Below are positions 1 through 7,478 of a DNA stretch of 42,502 bases, piece after piece. Source of the stretch: an uncultured Clostridia bacterium. GTDB taxonomy: Bacteria > Bacillota > Clostridia > Christensenellales > Aristaeellaceae. A program made the translations under genes and the position numbers. Location of the stretch: assembly GCA_946629635.1 (NCBI GenBank), contig CAMOYA010000009.1, forward strand, positions 1-42,502, read 5' to 3'. Under the pieces are notes generated by a model. The model made no database searches. It saw nothing but the letters and a program-made list of their open reading frames with translations, and was not told where the DNA came from. Every line of letters begins with the position of its first letter. Within the stretch, counting starts at the first letter, position 1.

Positions 1-108
1 GCTCCATCCCGGAAAGTGCATCGCAAAAGTCTGGGGCGGCGCATGGCGGACAACTCCACCGAAATGGTCGAGATTCCGTGGCAGCGGGTGCTGAACGTGT
101 TCCATTGA
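1..108 (+). CDS. C-terminal end of an unidentified protein (5' truncated)
   Basis: The first reading frame is open from the window edge to a TGA at 106-108, giving 35 residues that end in IPWQRVLNVFH. A strong intrinsic terminator begins 24 bases later, which supports a real gene ending here on the plus strand. The IPWQRV string recalls the PCHRV/PWQRV region of MGMT-type alkyltransferase-like proteins, but those normally run about 30 residues further, so that match is weak. The function is left open because most of the gene lies outside the window. Confidence 0.4.
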   Translation, partial: APSRKVHRKSLGRRMADNSTEMVEIPWQRVLNVFH

Positions 109-132
109 TTTTTTCCGGTTCCTTCGGGGCAG

Positions 133-157
133 GGCAGAACGCTCTGCCTCTTTTTTT
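133..157 (+). terminator. Intrinsic terminator after the first partial gene
   Basis: A 6-bp stem GGCAGA (133-138) / TCTGCC (143-148) with a four-base loop is followed by TCTTTTTTT (149-157). It separates the upstream gene from the deaminase-like gene and its own promoter. Confidence 0.85.
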
Positions 158-176
158 CGGAAATTGTGCGGCCCCT

Positions 177-205
177 TTGCATTGCCCGCGGAAAACTGGT
201 AAGAT
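177..205 (+). promoter_or_regulatory. Sigma-A-type promoter for the deaminase-like gene
   Basis: TTGCAT (177-182) and TAAGAT (200-205) are separated by exactly 17 bases. The pair lies just after the upstream terminator and 30 bases before the chosen start codon. Confidence 0.55.
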
Positions 206-234
206 AGGAGACAAAGCAGGAAGGAGCGATGCGG

Positions 235-2694
235 ATGTTCTTTCAGCAGTTCTTTCTGGACAGGGAAAAGGATATTGTGGTGGATCTGAGCCTGGAAGGG
301 GAGCGGATGTTCTGTACCATCCGGACGCCGAATCACCATACGGGCAACCTGATCAGCAATCTGGCCCGGATCTGCCGGTTGAAAACGGAGGAGGACGGGC
401 AGGGCCTGAAGGTGATCCGGAAGGAGATCCCCTGCTTTTTTGACGGTGATAACCGGAAAATGTACATCCTGCACCTGGGGGATACCAAGATCGCCAATAT
501 CTTTCCGGACGGGCGGGTGGAACTGAAGGCATCCATTCCTGCGATTTCCAAGACGCTCATGAGCCAGACACGGGATTACCGGCTGGGGGCGGAGCGCACC
601 ATCGTCAAGACCTATATCCGCAGCGACTGCAAGTTTCATACGGATCTGCACACGCACATGAACGGCAATCTGCCCCCCGATGCGCTGATTGCCCTGGGCA
701 TCGTGCATCAGATCCGGTATCCCTATTACTATATCCGGAAGCTGGAGCTTCACCTGAATCCGCAGCAGGCGGCCACAATGGAGGCACGCCGGAGAGAAGC
801 GGAAGCATCGATCACCGATCCGGAACTGCAGGGGAAATACCGGCAGCGGCGCATCGACGATTCCGCATTTATCAATTTTGCGGAGCTGCTTCTGGGAAAT
901 CCGGACGAAGCGCAGTTCAACATGAACCGGATCCGGAATTCCCTGACCATCCCCAAGGATGGGCAGGCCGTTTTTGCGGATCTGGAGAAGGTGTATCTCT
1001 ACCGCTATGTGTTTACCCGGGGAAGGATGGCGGACGACCCGTTCTGCGGTATCAATCCCGATCTGATCCCGGATCGGGACGTTCGCCGCTATGTGCTCCG
1101 GATGCTGCGGGACCGGAAAACGGAGTGCTATGGCAGCAATACGCTTTATCAGGATCTGCTGCTGTGGATCGCCCGGGAGTATCAGCGGCGGGGAATCGAG
1201 TATGCCGAAATATCGGATACCGCGCTGCTGGACCGGGCGGGCTTTGCAGGCAAGCTTCGGGAAATCCATGAGATCATGCCGGCTGTGACTCGGGAAACGG
1301 GCGTGCTGATCCGCTTTCTGGCTGGAATCCGTCGCGTGCCGCTGACCATCATCCGGGACCGGATCACGCCCAACGACTATCTGGCGGACAACCTGCAGAT
1401 CCTCCGGGCCATTGCCGGGGATCCGTATGTGGCCGGCAGCGATATCATCGGCGAGGAAATCAATGATATTCAGGAACTGCGGGCGGTGATCCGGGAGCTG
1501 GTCTCCATCGCCGGGGCACATCCCGGATTTGTGATCCGGATTCATGCCGGGGAAAATGACGCATTGCGGGACAACGTGGCGAACAGCATCGCGTGCGTGA
1601 CGGAAGCGCTGGCTCCCGGCCAGGAGATGCCGCCTCTTCGGATCGGTCACGGACTCTATACCTGCGATCTCCGTTCCCCGCAGGGACGGAAGCTGCTGGA
1701 GGATCTGAAGAAGTATCAGGTGACGCTGGAATTCCAGATCACCTCCAACGTCCGGCTCAACAACCTGTCCCGGCTGGACCGGCATCCGCTGCGGGAATAC
1801 CTGCGGAAGGGGATCCGCTGCGTTCAGGGGACGGACGGCGGCGCGCTGTACGGAACGGATTCCATCGATGAGGAGCTGTCACTGGAAAAGCTGTTGGGGC
1901 TGACCCATGAGGAACTGCTCCAGATGCGCGAGGCGGATGACCGGATCCGCATGGCAAGCCTGCGCACGTTTGAACAGCGGATGGAAACCTTCCGCACCAG
2001 CTCCCTGGCCCGGGATCCGGAAAGCGGATACCGGCGTCTGCTGGGGGAGACGACGCGGATCACCGGGGATTTGTGGAAGGAATCCGGAAGAGTGGACGCC
2101 TGGGTGGCACTGAAGGATCAGATCGCACCGCTGCCGGAGGGCCGGATGCCTGTCATCGTCGCTGGGGGCAGCTTCAATGCCGGTTCCCATCGCACCCGAG
2201 TGCGGGAAGAGGACAGAAGGGTGCTGGAGAAGCTTGTGGCCGGGCTGAATCCGGAACGGGTGTTCTTTGTCATCGGGCATACGCTGACCGGCCAGGAGAG
2301 AGTGCTGGCGGACCTTTGTAAAGAACGTTTTCCGATGGTGGCGATCGTACCCAACCGGATATCCCGGGGTGAAAAGCAACGCCTTCAGGAGATGAATGCC
2401 CGGGTGCGCATATCCATCGAAAGCTCCGGCCTGGGACTGTACAAGAGCTTTGCCTATGAGATTTTCAAACGCATGCCGTCCGTGCTGCTCGCCTTCGACG
2501 GCAACGCCCCGGCCATGAACCTGATCCAGGAGGCAAGGAATGCCCGCTGCGAGTGCGGCATTTTTGCGGCGTTCCGCTCCCGGGGGCTCTCGGAGAAGGC
2601 CCGGATGCTGGAAGGGTATATTCATCCGCTGCGGGATGAACAGGAAATTATTGATTTTATTCAAAAACGGATTGAACAGGCCGAAAAAGTGTGA
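235..2694 (+). CDS. Adenosine-deaminase-like metallohydrolase fused to a C-terminal Rossmann-like domain
   Basis: This 819-residue protein has a leader of about 130 residues, a deaminase barrel, and an extra C-terminal domain. The zinc and catalytic residues of the adenosine deaminase family are all visible: HTH at H139/H141, HAGE at H437/E440, GHG at H472 and GTD at D534, with a SNV element before the last. It probably deaminates a purine nucleoside or related base; the substrate cannot be read. From about residue 637 a second domain starts with a strand and GG turn (VIVAGGS) and alternates strands and helices like SLOG/DprA-type nucleotide-binding folds; that fold call is inference. ATG 235 is preferred over ATG 229 because AAGGAG (221-226) lies 8 bases from 235 but only 2 from 229. 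At 819 residues it is more than twice the usual ADA length. RdrB of RADAR defence systems is similarly long, but no RdrA-like ATPase is nearby. Confidence 0.8.
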   Translation: MFFQQFFLDREKDIVVDLSLEGERMFCTIRTPNHHTGNLISNLARICRLKTEEDGQGLKVIRKEIPCFFDGDNRKMYILHLGDTKIANIFPDGRVELKASIPAISKTLMSQTRDYRLGAERTIVKTYIRSDCKFHTDLHTHMNGNLPPDALIALGIVHQIRYPYYYIRKLELHLNPQQAATMEARRREAEASITDPELQGKYRQRRIDDSAFINFAELLLGNPDEAQFNMNRIRNSLTIPKDGQAVFADLEKVYLYRYVFTRGRMADDPFCGINPDLIPDRDVRRYVLRMLRDRKTECYGSNTLYQDLLLWIAREYQRRGIEYAEISDTALLDRAGFAGKLREIHEIMPAVTRETGVLIRFLAGIRRVPLTIIRDRITPNDYLADNLQILRAIAGDPYVAGSDIIGEEINDIQELRAVIRELVSIAGAHPGFVIRIHAGENDALRDNVANSIACVTEALAPGQEMPPLRIGHGLYTCDLRSPQGRKLLEDLKKYQVTLEFQITSNVRLNNLSRLDRHPLREYLRKGIRCVQGTDGGALYGTDSIDEELSLEKLLGLTHEELLQMREADDRIRMASLRTFEQRMETFRTSSLARDPESGYRRLLGETTRITGDLWKESGRVDAWVALKDQIAPLPEGRMPVIVAGGSFNAGSHRTRVREEDRRVLEKLVAGLNPERVFFVIGHTLTGQERVLADLCKERFPMVAIVPNRISRGEKQRLQEMNARVRISIESSGLGLYKSFAYEIFKRMPSVLLAFDGNAPAMNLIQEARNARCECGIFAAFRSRGLSEKARMLEGYIHPLRDEQEIIDFIQKRIEQAEKV

Positions 2695-2700
2695 TATACT
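2672..2700 (+). promoter_or_regulatory. Near-consensus promoter at the 3' end of the deaminase-like gene
   Basis: TTGAAC (2672-2677) and TATACT (2695-2700) have a 17-base spacer. The -35 box lies inside the last codons of the upstream gene and the -10 starts right after its stop. It points into non-coding DNA that ends in a terminator, so it would drive a short independent transcript. Confidence 0.6.
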
Positions 2701-2741
2701 GCGGGTATGAACAGGGTTTCGAAGGCATGAGGGAATGCAAA

Positions 2742-2809
2742 GTTACACGGATTGAAGCGGGTTACATGGAACCGGGAGAACGGTTACACGGAACCCGCTT
2801 TTGTGTAAC
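2742..2809 (+). repeat. Three direct GTTACAYGGA repeats within a nested inverted repeat
   Basis: GTTACACGGA (2742-2751), GTTACATGGA (2761-2770) and GTTACACGGA (2783-2792) are followed by an inverted GTGTAAC (2803-2809). Because the repeats share arms with the stems listed for the candidate RNA, alternative pairings are possible. The repeats could also be protein binding sites in DNA. Confidence 0.7.
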
Positions 2810-2855
2810 CGAAATACCGGAACGGTTTTCCCTTTCACAGGGCACAGAGACATAG

Positions 2856-2889
2856 AAAAGACCTGCAGCGGGGAGCCGCAGGTCTTTTT
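2856..2889. terminator. Bidirectional terminator between convergent genes
   Basis: AAAAGACCTGC (2856-2866) pairs with GCAGGTCTTTT (2878-2888) across an 11-base loop. The A-run on the left and T-run on the right let it work on both strands. It would end the candidate small RNA from the left and the secreted-protein mRNA from the right. Confidence 0.9.
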
Positions 2890-2904
2890 CTTCCGGAGGG
2901 CGGA

Positions 2905-3714
2905 TCAGCCGTTGGAGCTTTCGTCCTCGGAGGCGTTGTACTGGTTCTGGAAGGTGTAGGTCTTCACGCCCTGCTCGGCGTCGTTTTCCCAGACCAGGTC
3001 ATGATTCTCGTTGATGTACAGGGTGCCGGTGACGTTTTCAGTGCCCTCCACGCGGCTGACTTCCTGATTGTTCTCATAGGTGATGACATCGCAGACGCCA
3101 TAGACTTCCAGCGTGTCGGTGCCATAATTGTAGGAACCGTTGTAGTCATAGGATTCCGTTTTGCCCTCTTCGTTGACCACATCCACATAGACGGTGTAGT
3201 GATCATCCGCCCACAGGATCTCGGCATTGCAGCCAACGCCGGGCCATACGCCTTCAAACCGGCCGATGGCTTCGAACTCCAGGCCCTTGCCCGCGTCTTC
3301 CTTCGAGTCGTTCCAGGTCAGCTTGTTGTTGTCGCCGATCACGAAGGTGGAGGTGTTTTCGAGCATGTCTTCGTAGATGATTCCGTTGTCATCTTCGACG
3401 ATCTCGCCATCTTCGTCGATATGGGCATTCCACTTTGTGACGGAAACGGCATCGAGCTGATCCTTGTCCTCATTGTACAGGGCCTTCACTTCCCAGAAGA
3501 AGCCGGTGAGGTTGTCCAGATCGGTCAGCTGCCAGATCTCAAGAATCCAGCCGTCGTCTTCTGGATAGGCGTCGATCCGGCTGTTGCCGGCATTGGCGAT
3601 CCACACGTTGTTGAAGGCATCCTTGGGATAGGGACCCTGGGCCATGGCCATCGTTCCGCACAGCATGGCTGCCATCAGGACACAGGCGACGAGAATTCTG
3701 ACGAGTTTTTTCAT
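2905..3714 (-). CDS. Secreted protein with two internal repeats, function unknown
   Basis: The 269-residue product starts with a clear signal peptide: positive MKKLVR, a hydrophobic stretch to about residue 20, and a likely signal peptidase I site A-M-A at 23-25. The cysteines in the signal do not form a lipobox. The mature part is acidic and rich in W, Y and N. Two halves of about 105 residues align by eye: F-x-x-VW near 34 and 153, a strand-rich middle, then TF-I-x-N-x-LTW (123-134) against TL-I-x-N-x-LVW (231-242), each followed by an acidic turn and an aromatic strand. This suggests a duplicated beta domain. The ATG at 3714 is chosen over an upstream in-frame ATG because it begins the signal peptide and follows an A/G-rich AGGAAAGG-type site. 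No family is recognised. Confidence 0.8.
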   Translation of the reverse strand: MKKLVRILVACVLMAAMLCGTMAMAQGPYPKDAFNNVWIANAGNSRIDAYPEDDGWILEIWQLTDLDNLTGFFWEVKALYNEDKDQLDAVSVTKWNAHIDEDGEIVEDDNGIIYEDMLENTSTFVIGDNNKLTWNDSKEDAGKGLEFEAIGRFEGVWPGVGCNAEILWADDHYTVYVDVVNEEGKTESYDYNGSYNYGTDTLEVYGVCDVITYENNQEVSRVEGTENVTGTLYINENHDLVWENDAEQGVKTYTFQNQYNASEDESSNG

Positions 3715-3828
3715 TGTTCTTTTCTTCCTTTCCTTTTTGTCATATATCTGATAACGGCGATTTCCGTTACCCTCCGGGTTTCCGTGAGGCCGGACATTCA
3801 TTCAACGGCCGGCTTTCCGGTTTTGTTC

Positions 3829-3859
3829 CCGGCGGATCGTTTTTTTTGCGATCCACCGG
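3829..3859. other. Hairpin with a T8/A8 loop in the gap before the secreted-protein gene
   Basis: CCGGCGGATCG (3829-3839) pairs with CGATCCACCGG (3849-3859) with one G-T pair, leaving a loop of eight T and one G on the plus strand. It lies downstream of the ABC ATPase gene in the minus-strand reading. The uridine/adenine run is in the loop and not after the stem, so it is not a standard terminator. Nothing else is recognised in the 178-base gap. Confidence 0.4.
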
Positions 3860-3892
3860 TTGATACGCGCATCCGGATCGGATGGCAGCGGA

Positions 3893-4966
3893 TCAGGTCA
3901 TGATTTTCAGGCTGTCCTCCAGGCGCTCATCCGCAGGGAAGAGCATGAACTCCCGGAAGGTGAGGCGGGCGGAATCTCCCCTGGACAGGGAAGCGAAGGA
4001 CTCCGGCGGAGCAATCACGCGGATCAGGTTTTCTCCCACCCGAACCCGGCAGTCATTTACATCTCCCAGATAATACTTGGATTCCAGCGTTCCATCAAGG
4101 TCTCCGCTGTCCGGGGAAAGGGTGATACGCTCCGGACGCACGGCGATCTGCACCCTGCCGCGCTCCGCTCCGTGCCAGGGAATCCACTGATCCGTTCCGG
4201 AAATGCGGATTCTTCCTTCCTCCGCTTCGCCGGCGAGGAAGTCCACCTTGCCCAGAAAGTCTGCAACGAAGGGGTTGGCCGGATGATCGTAGATCTCCTG
4301 CGGGGTTCCGACCTGCTGGATCACGCCCCGGTTGATCAGGATGATCCGGTCGGACATGGCCATGGCTTCGGTCTGGTCATGGGTGACATAGACGACGGTG
4401 ATGCCCAGCTGCGTCTGGATTTCCTTGATTTCAAAGCGCATGCTTTCCCGCAGCTTGGCATCCAGGTTGCTCAGGGGCTCGTCCAGCAGCAGCAGCTTCG
4501 GATGACCGACCAGTGCCCGGGCCAGTGCGACCCGCTGCTGCTGCCCGCCGGAAAGCTGGCTGGGAAGCCGGTCGGCATACTGGCTCAGATGCACGGAGGC
4601 GAGGGCGCGGGCGACTTCCGCCGCGATCTCCGCCTTCGGCATTTTCCGGATCTTCAGCGGGTAGGCGACGTTTTCCGCCACGGTCATGTGCGGCCAGACG
4701 GCATAGCTCTGAAACACCATGCCGATGCCGCGCTTTTCTGGGGGAATGAATACCCGGTCGGAGGATACGACCTGATCCCCGATCAGGATTTCACCGCTGG
4801 TCGGCTTTTCAAACCCGGCGATCATCCGGAGCATGGTGGTTTTTCCGCATCCGGAGGGGCCCAGCAGCGTGATGAATTCGCCGTCCCCGAAGGTCTGGCT
4901 GAACTCGCTGAGAACCTTCTGCTCCCCGAAGGCTTTGGTGACGCTGCGGATGGTTACGGTGGACAA
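3893..4966 (-). CDS. ABC importer ATPase, Fbp/Pot type (iron(III) or 2-aminoethylphosphonate class)
   Basis: This 357-residue ATPase powers the importer encoded just upstream in the same operon. Walker A GPSGCGKTT is at 36-44, the Q-loop in VFQSYAVWP at about 84-92, the signature LSGGQQQ at 138-144, Walker B with LLLDEP at about 159-164, and the H-loop in YVTHDQTEA. About 120 residues after the nucleotide-binding domain form a TOBE-like regulatory region, as in FbpC, PotA and PhnT. The SYA-V-WPHMTV string is typical of the iron/AEP branch, but the substrate is not proven. It starts 19 bases after the permease stop. Confidence 0.9.
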   Translation of the reverse strand: MSTVTIRSVTKAFGEQKVLSEFSQTFGDGEFITLLGPSGCGKTTMLRMIAGFEKPTSGEILIGDQVVSSDRVFIPPEKRGIGMVFQSYAVWPHMTVAENVAYPLKIRKMPKAEIAAEVARALASVHLSQYADRLPSQLSGGQQQRVALARALVGHPKLLLLDEPLSNLDAKLRESMRFEIKEIQTQLGITVVYVTHDQTEAMAMSDRIILINRGVIQQVGTPQEIYDHPANPFVADFLGKVDFLAGEAEEGRIRISGTDQWIPWHGAERGRVQIAVRPERITLSPDSGDLDGTLESKYYLGDVNDCRVRVGENLIRVIAPPESFASLSRGDSARLTFREFMLFPADERLEDSLKIMT

Positions 4967-4985
4967 TGCTTTTCACCTCTTCCGG

Positions 4986-7451
4986 TCAGATGGAGAACTC
5001 GCCCTTTGTCAGGCGGTTGAGCACAAAATTCAGGATCACGACGAACAGCAGGATCGCGAAAGCCAGTGCGCATGCCACGGGCTGGCTGGTGAAGGACCAG
5101 TATTCATACAGCTCAAAGCCGATGGTCTTCGTCCCGTTGGCATACAGGAGCGTCGTCATGGAAAGCTCGTAGAAGCATGGAATGAAGATCAGAAACCAGC
5201 CGGCGGCCACGGAAGGAGAGATCAGCGGTCCCGTGATCCGGAGCATGGTCCGCGTCCAGGAGGCGCCGGCGATCTGGGAACACTCCTCCAGGGAGGCATG
5301 GATCTGGCTCATGGCGGATACCACGGTGCGCATGCCCATCATCAGATACTTGATCAGATAGGCAATGATAATGATCCAGGCCGTCTGATAGATATCAATG
5401 CCGTAGTCTCCCCGCATGGAAAGGATCAGGCTCAGGGCGATGACGACCGACGGGGTACTGGAACCCAGCGTGATCAGGAAATCCGAAAGCTTTCGGCCGC
5501 GGATCCGGGTGCGGTGGAGCATGTAGCTCATCACGACGGCGATCAGGATGCCGACCGTTGCGGCAACGGCGGCGAAGATCAGGGAGTTCTTCAGGCAGTC
5601 CAGCACCTCCGCACGGGACAGGATCAGCCGCCACTGACCGAGGGTGAAATTGCCGGGCGCGAAGAGGGATTTGCCCAGATCCGTCTTCAGGGAGGTGACG
5701 AGGATCGTGGCGAAGGGTATGACGATGACGATCAGGGCGAACAGGGTCACCAGCGCGGTGAGCGGCCTGCGCCATCCGCGCAGGTCCACGATGTTCGGGC
5801 GGGTGCTTTTGCCGGAAACGGTGATGTACTGCTTTCGCGCCACGATGCCGTCCGACAGGAGCAGGATCAGGATCGCCAGCGCCATCAGGAACAGCCCCAG
5901 CCCCATGGCGTCGTTCATGCCATCGGAACCCCGGCCGACATAGTCGATGATCCGGGTGGTTACGGTATGCACCCGTCCGGGGACGCCGATGATGGAGGGA
6001 ATGCCGTAGCAGCTGGCAGCGGATATGAAAACAAGCAGCGCACCGGCAATCAGGGAGGGCGTCGTCATCGGCAGGGTGATTTTCATCACGGTGGTCAGGG
6101 GCGACGCGCCGGCGATCCGGCTGGCTTCCTCCAGCGTCGGATCCATCTTTTCCATCGCCCGGGAAATCGTGATGAACGCATAGGGATAATAGAAGGTCGT
6201 CAGCACCCAGATGAGCCCCGGCAGGCTGTAGACGTTCAGCGGCCCGGGCGTGTCCCCGAGACCGAAGAGGGAGCGCAGCAACAGGTTCAGGTCCCCGACG
6301 TTCGGGTTCAGCAGCCGCAGCCAGGCCATGGCACCCACATAGGGAGGAACCATATAGCTGAGGATGAACAGCAGGCGGAACAGCTTCCGGCCGTACAGAT
6401 TGGTCCGGCCGACCAGCCAGGCGAGGGGAAAGGCGATCAGCGTGCCGAGCAGCATCGTGCAGGTGGCGGCAATCAGCGTGTTGACCAGCGCGCCGAGATT
6501 CAGTTCATTCGTATACAGCCGCGTGATGGCCTGCAGGGAAAATTGCCCGTCCGGGAACAGGGAACGGAACAGCAGTGTCAGCATGGGCAGCACCTGGAAG
6601 GTCAGCAGGAAATCGATGATCAGCAGGATCGCAACCCATTTGAAATCCAGCTTCCAGTTCCGGTCCGCCAGCAGCCAGATGAACAGCAGCGCCACATCCA
6701 GCAGGAGCAGCGCACCGAGCAGCACCAGCGATTTGCCGGCGGAGCACAGAAGCCGGGTGAAGAGATTCATCCGCCCGCTGGCAGCCCAGATCCAGCCGGT
6801 GATTCTTCCCCCGTCGGTACGGATCGCCTTTTTGAATTCCGAAACGGTATCGGCGGTGATGTACGTCCCGTCCCGGTTCACGGCGGTCAGCAGGATCTGG
6901 GCAAGCATCGCGCGGCGATCCGCGCTGTCGAGCCCCTCCAGCAGACTCCCCGCGGGATCCGGCAGGGTAACGTCCTGGCCGGAAAGACCGGCCAGGACGC
7001 CCTGAACCAGGCGGTTCATGTCTTCTTCGGAGAGCGCGGCCAGTGCCCTGCGCTGGGTCGCCTTGACGGATGGGCCGGAGACGGCCCAGGTCACCTCCAG
7101 CAGCCGGAGCTGACGCTCCTTCAGCGCTTCGCCTGTCAGGCCATCGAGCGCGCTGAGAAGTCGCTCCTCATCCTTCCAGACGCCGGGAAGCAAAGAAACG
7201 CTGGCGGCCTCCAGGGAACCGGAATCGGCCCCGGAGGCTGCCAGCGCGGGAATCAGCCCGTCGCGATAAAGCCTTCCGGCTTCGTCTGACAGGTTCTGAA
7301 TGACGGAGAAGGCGTTTTCCTGGGTAAAACCGGCATCGGTATACTGCCGGTTGCCCCACAGTCCGCCCAGCACCAGGCCGATACCCAGCACCATGAGCAG
7401 CATCAGGGTCAGATGGCAGCGAAGAATGCTCCGCTTGTCTGCTTTATCCAT
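4986..7451 (-). CDS. Fused double ABC permease with an added N-terminal extracytoplasmic region
   Basis: Two BPD-type permease modules are joined in one 821-residue chain, as in FbpB-like iron(III) permeases. Each module carries an EAA-type coupling loop: EEASRIAGAS in the first and EECSQIAGAS in the second. FbpB-type proteins are usually about 500-550 residues. The surplus here is N-terminal: one membrane segment at about 10-32, a polar helical region of some 180-200 residues, then a second hydrophobic segment before the first permease core. This extra part should face outside and may contact the binding protein (inference). The gene lies between the binding protein (27-base gap upstream) and the ATPase (19 bases downstream). 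Confidence 0.88.
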   Translation of the reverse strand: MDKADKRSILRCHLTLMLLMVLGIGLVLGGLWGNRQYTDAGFTQENAFSVIQNLSDEAGRLYRDGLIPALAASGADSGSLEAASVSLLPGVWKDEERLLSALDGLTGEALKERQLRLLEVTWAVSGPSVKATQRRALAALSEEDMNRLVQGVLAGLSGQDVTLPDPAGSLLEGLDSADRRAMLAQILLTAVNRDGTYITADTVSEFKKAIRTDGGRITGWIWAASGRMNLFTRLLCSAGKSLVLLGALLLLDVALLFIWLLADRNWKLDFKWVAILLIIDFLLTFQVLPMLTLLFRSLFPDGQFSLQAITRLYTNELNLGALVNTLIAATCTMLLGTLIAFPLAWLVGRTNLYGRKLFRLLFILSYMVPPYVGAMAWLRLLNPNVGDLNLLLRSLFGLGDTPGPLNVYSLPGLIWVLTTFYYPYAFITISRAMEKMDPTLEEASRIAGASPLTTVMKITLPMTTPSLIAGALLVFISAASCYGIPSIIGVPGRVHTVTTRIIDYVGRGSDGMNDAMGLGLFLMALAILILLLSDGIVARKQYITVSGKSTRPNIVDLRGWRRPLTALVTLFALIVIVIPFATILVTSLKTDLGKSLFAPGNFTLGQWRLILSRAEVLDCLKNSLIFAAVAATVGILIAVVMSYMLHRTRIRGRKLSDFLITLGSSTPSVVIALSLILSMRGDYGIDIYQTAWIIIIAYLIKYLMMGMRTVVSAMSQIHASLEECSQIAGASWTRTMLRITGPLISPSVAAGWFLIFIPCFYELSMTTLLYANGTKTIGFELYEYWSFTSQPVACALAFAILLFVVILNFVLNRLTKGEFSI

Positions 7452-7478
7452 GAGGAAAACTCATCTCCTGAATGATAC

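Larger units (their letters stand above)
2706..2890 (+). ncRNA. Candidate small structured RNA of about 185 nt
   Basis: The stretch has its own promoter (2672-2700), no open reading frame of note, and an intrinsic terminator at 2856-2889. Its middle folds into a nested hairpin: AGGGAA (2730-2735) with TTCCCT (2828-2833), GTTACAC (2742-2748) with GTGTAAC (2803-2809), AAGCGGGTT (2755-2763) with AACCCGCTT (2792-2800), and AACCG (2770-2774) with CGGTT (2781-2785). A small CCG-GAA-CGG hairpin (2817-2825) sits on the 3' side of the large internal loop. The long hairpin with a side hairpin recalls 6S RNA, but I find no good closing stem at the ends, so identity is open. It does not resemble SRP RNA, tmRNA or RNase P RNA. 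Confidence 0.45.

Noticed and set aside
235..2694. RADAR-type defence system (RdrB deaminase)
   Set aside because: The length and deaminase motifs invite the comparison, but no RdrA-like ATPase or other defence gene is nearby, and the C-terminal domain looks different.
2706..2890. SRP RNA, tmRNA or RNase P RNA identity for the candidate small RNA
   Set aside because: The conserved SRP tetraloop region, a tRNA-like end and the RNase P core are all absent. 6S RNA is kept only as a loose resemblance.
4833..7289. An 818-codon plus-strand open frame opposite the fused permease
   Set aside because: It is very rich in Gln, Asp, Gly and Arg, lies antisense to two clear ABC genes, and has no start signal.
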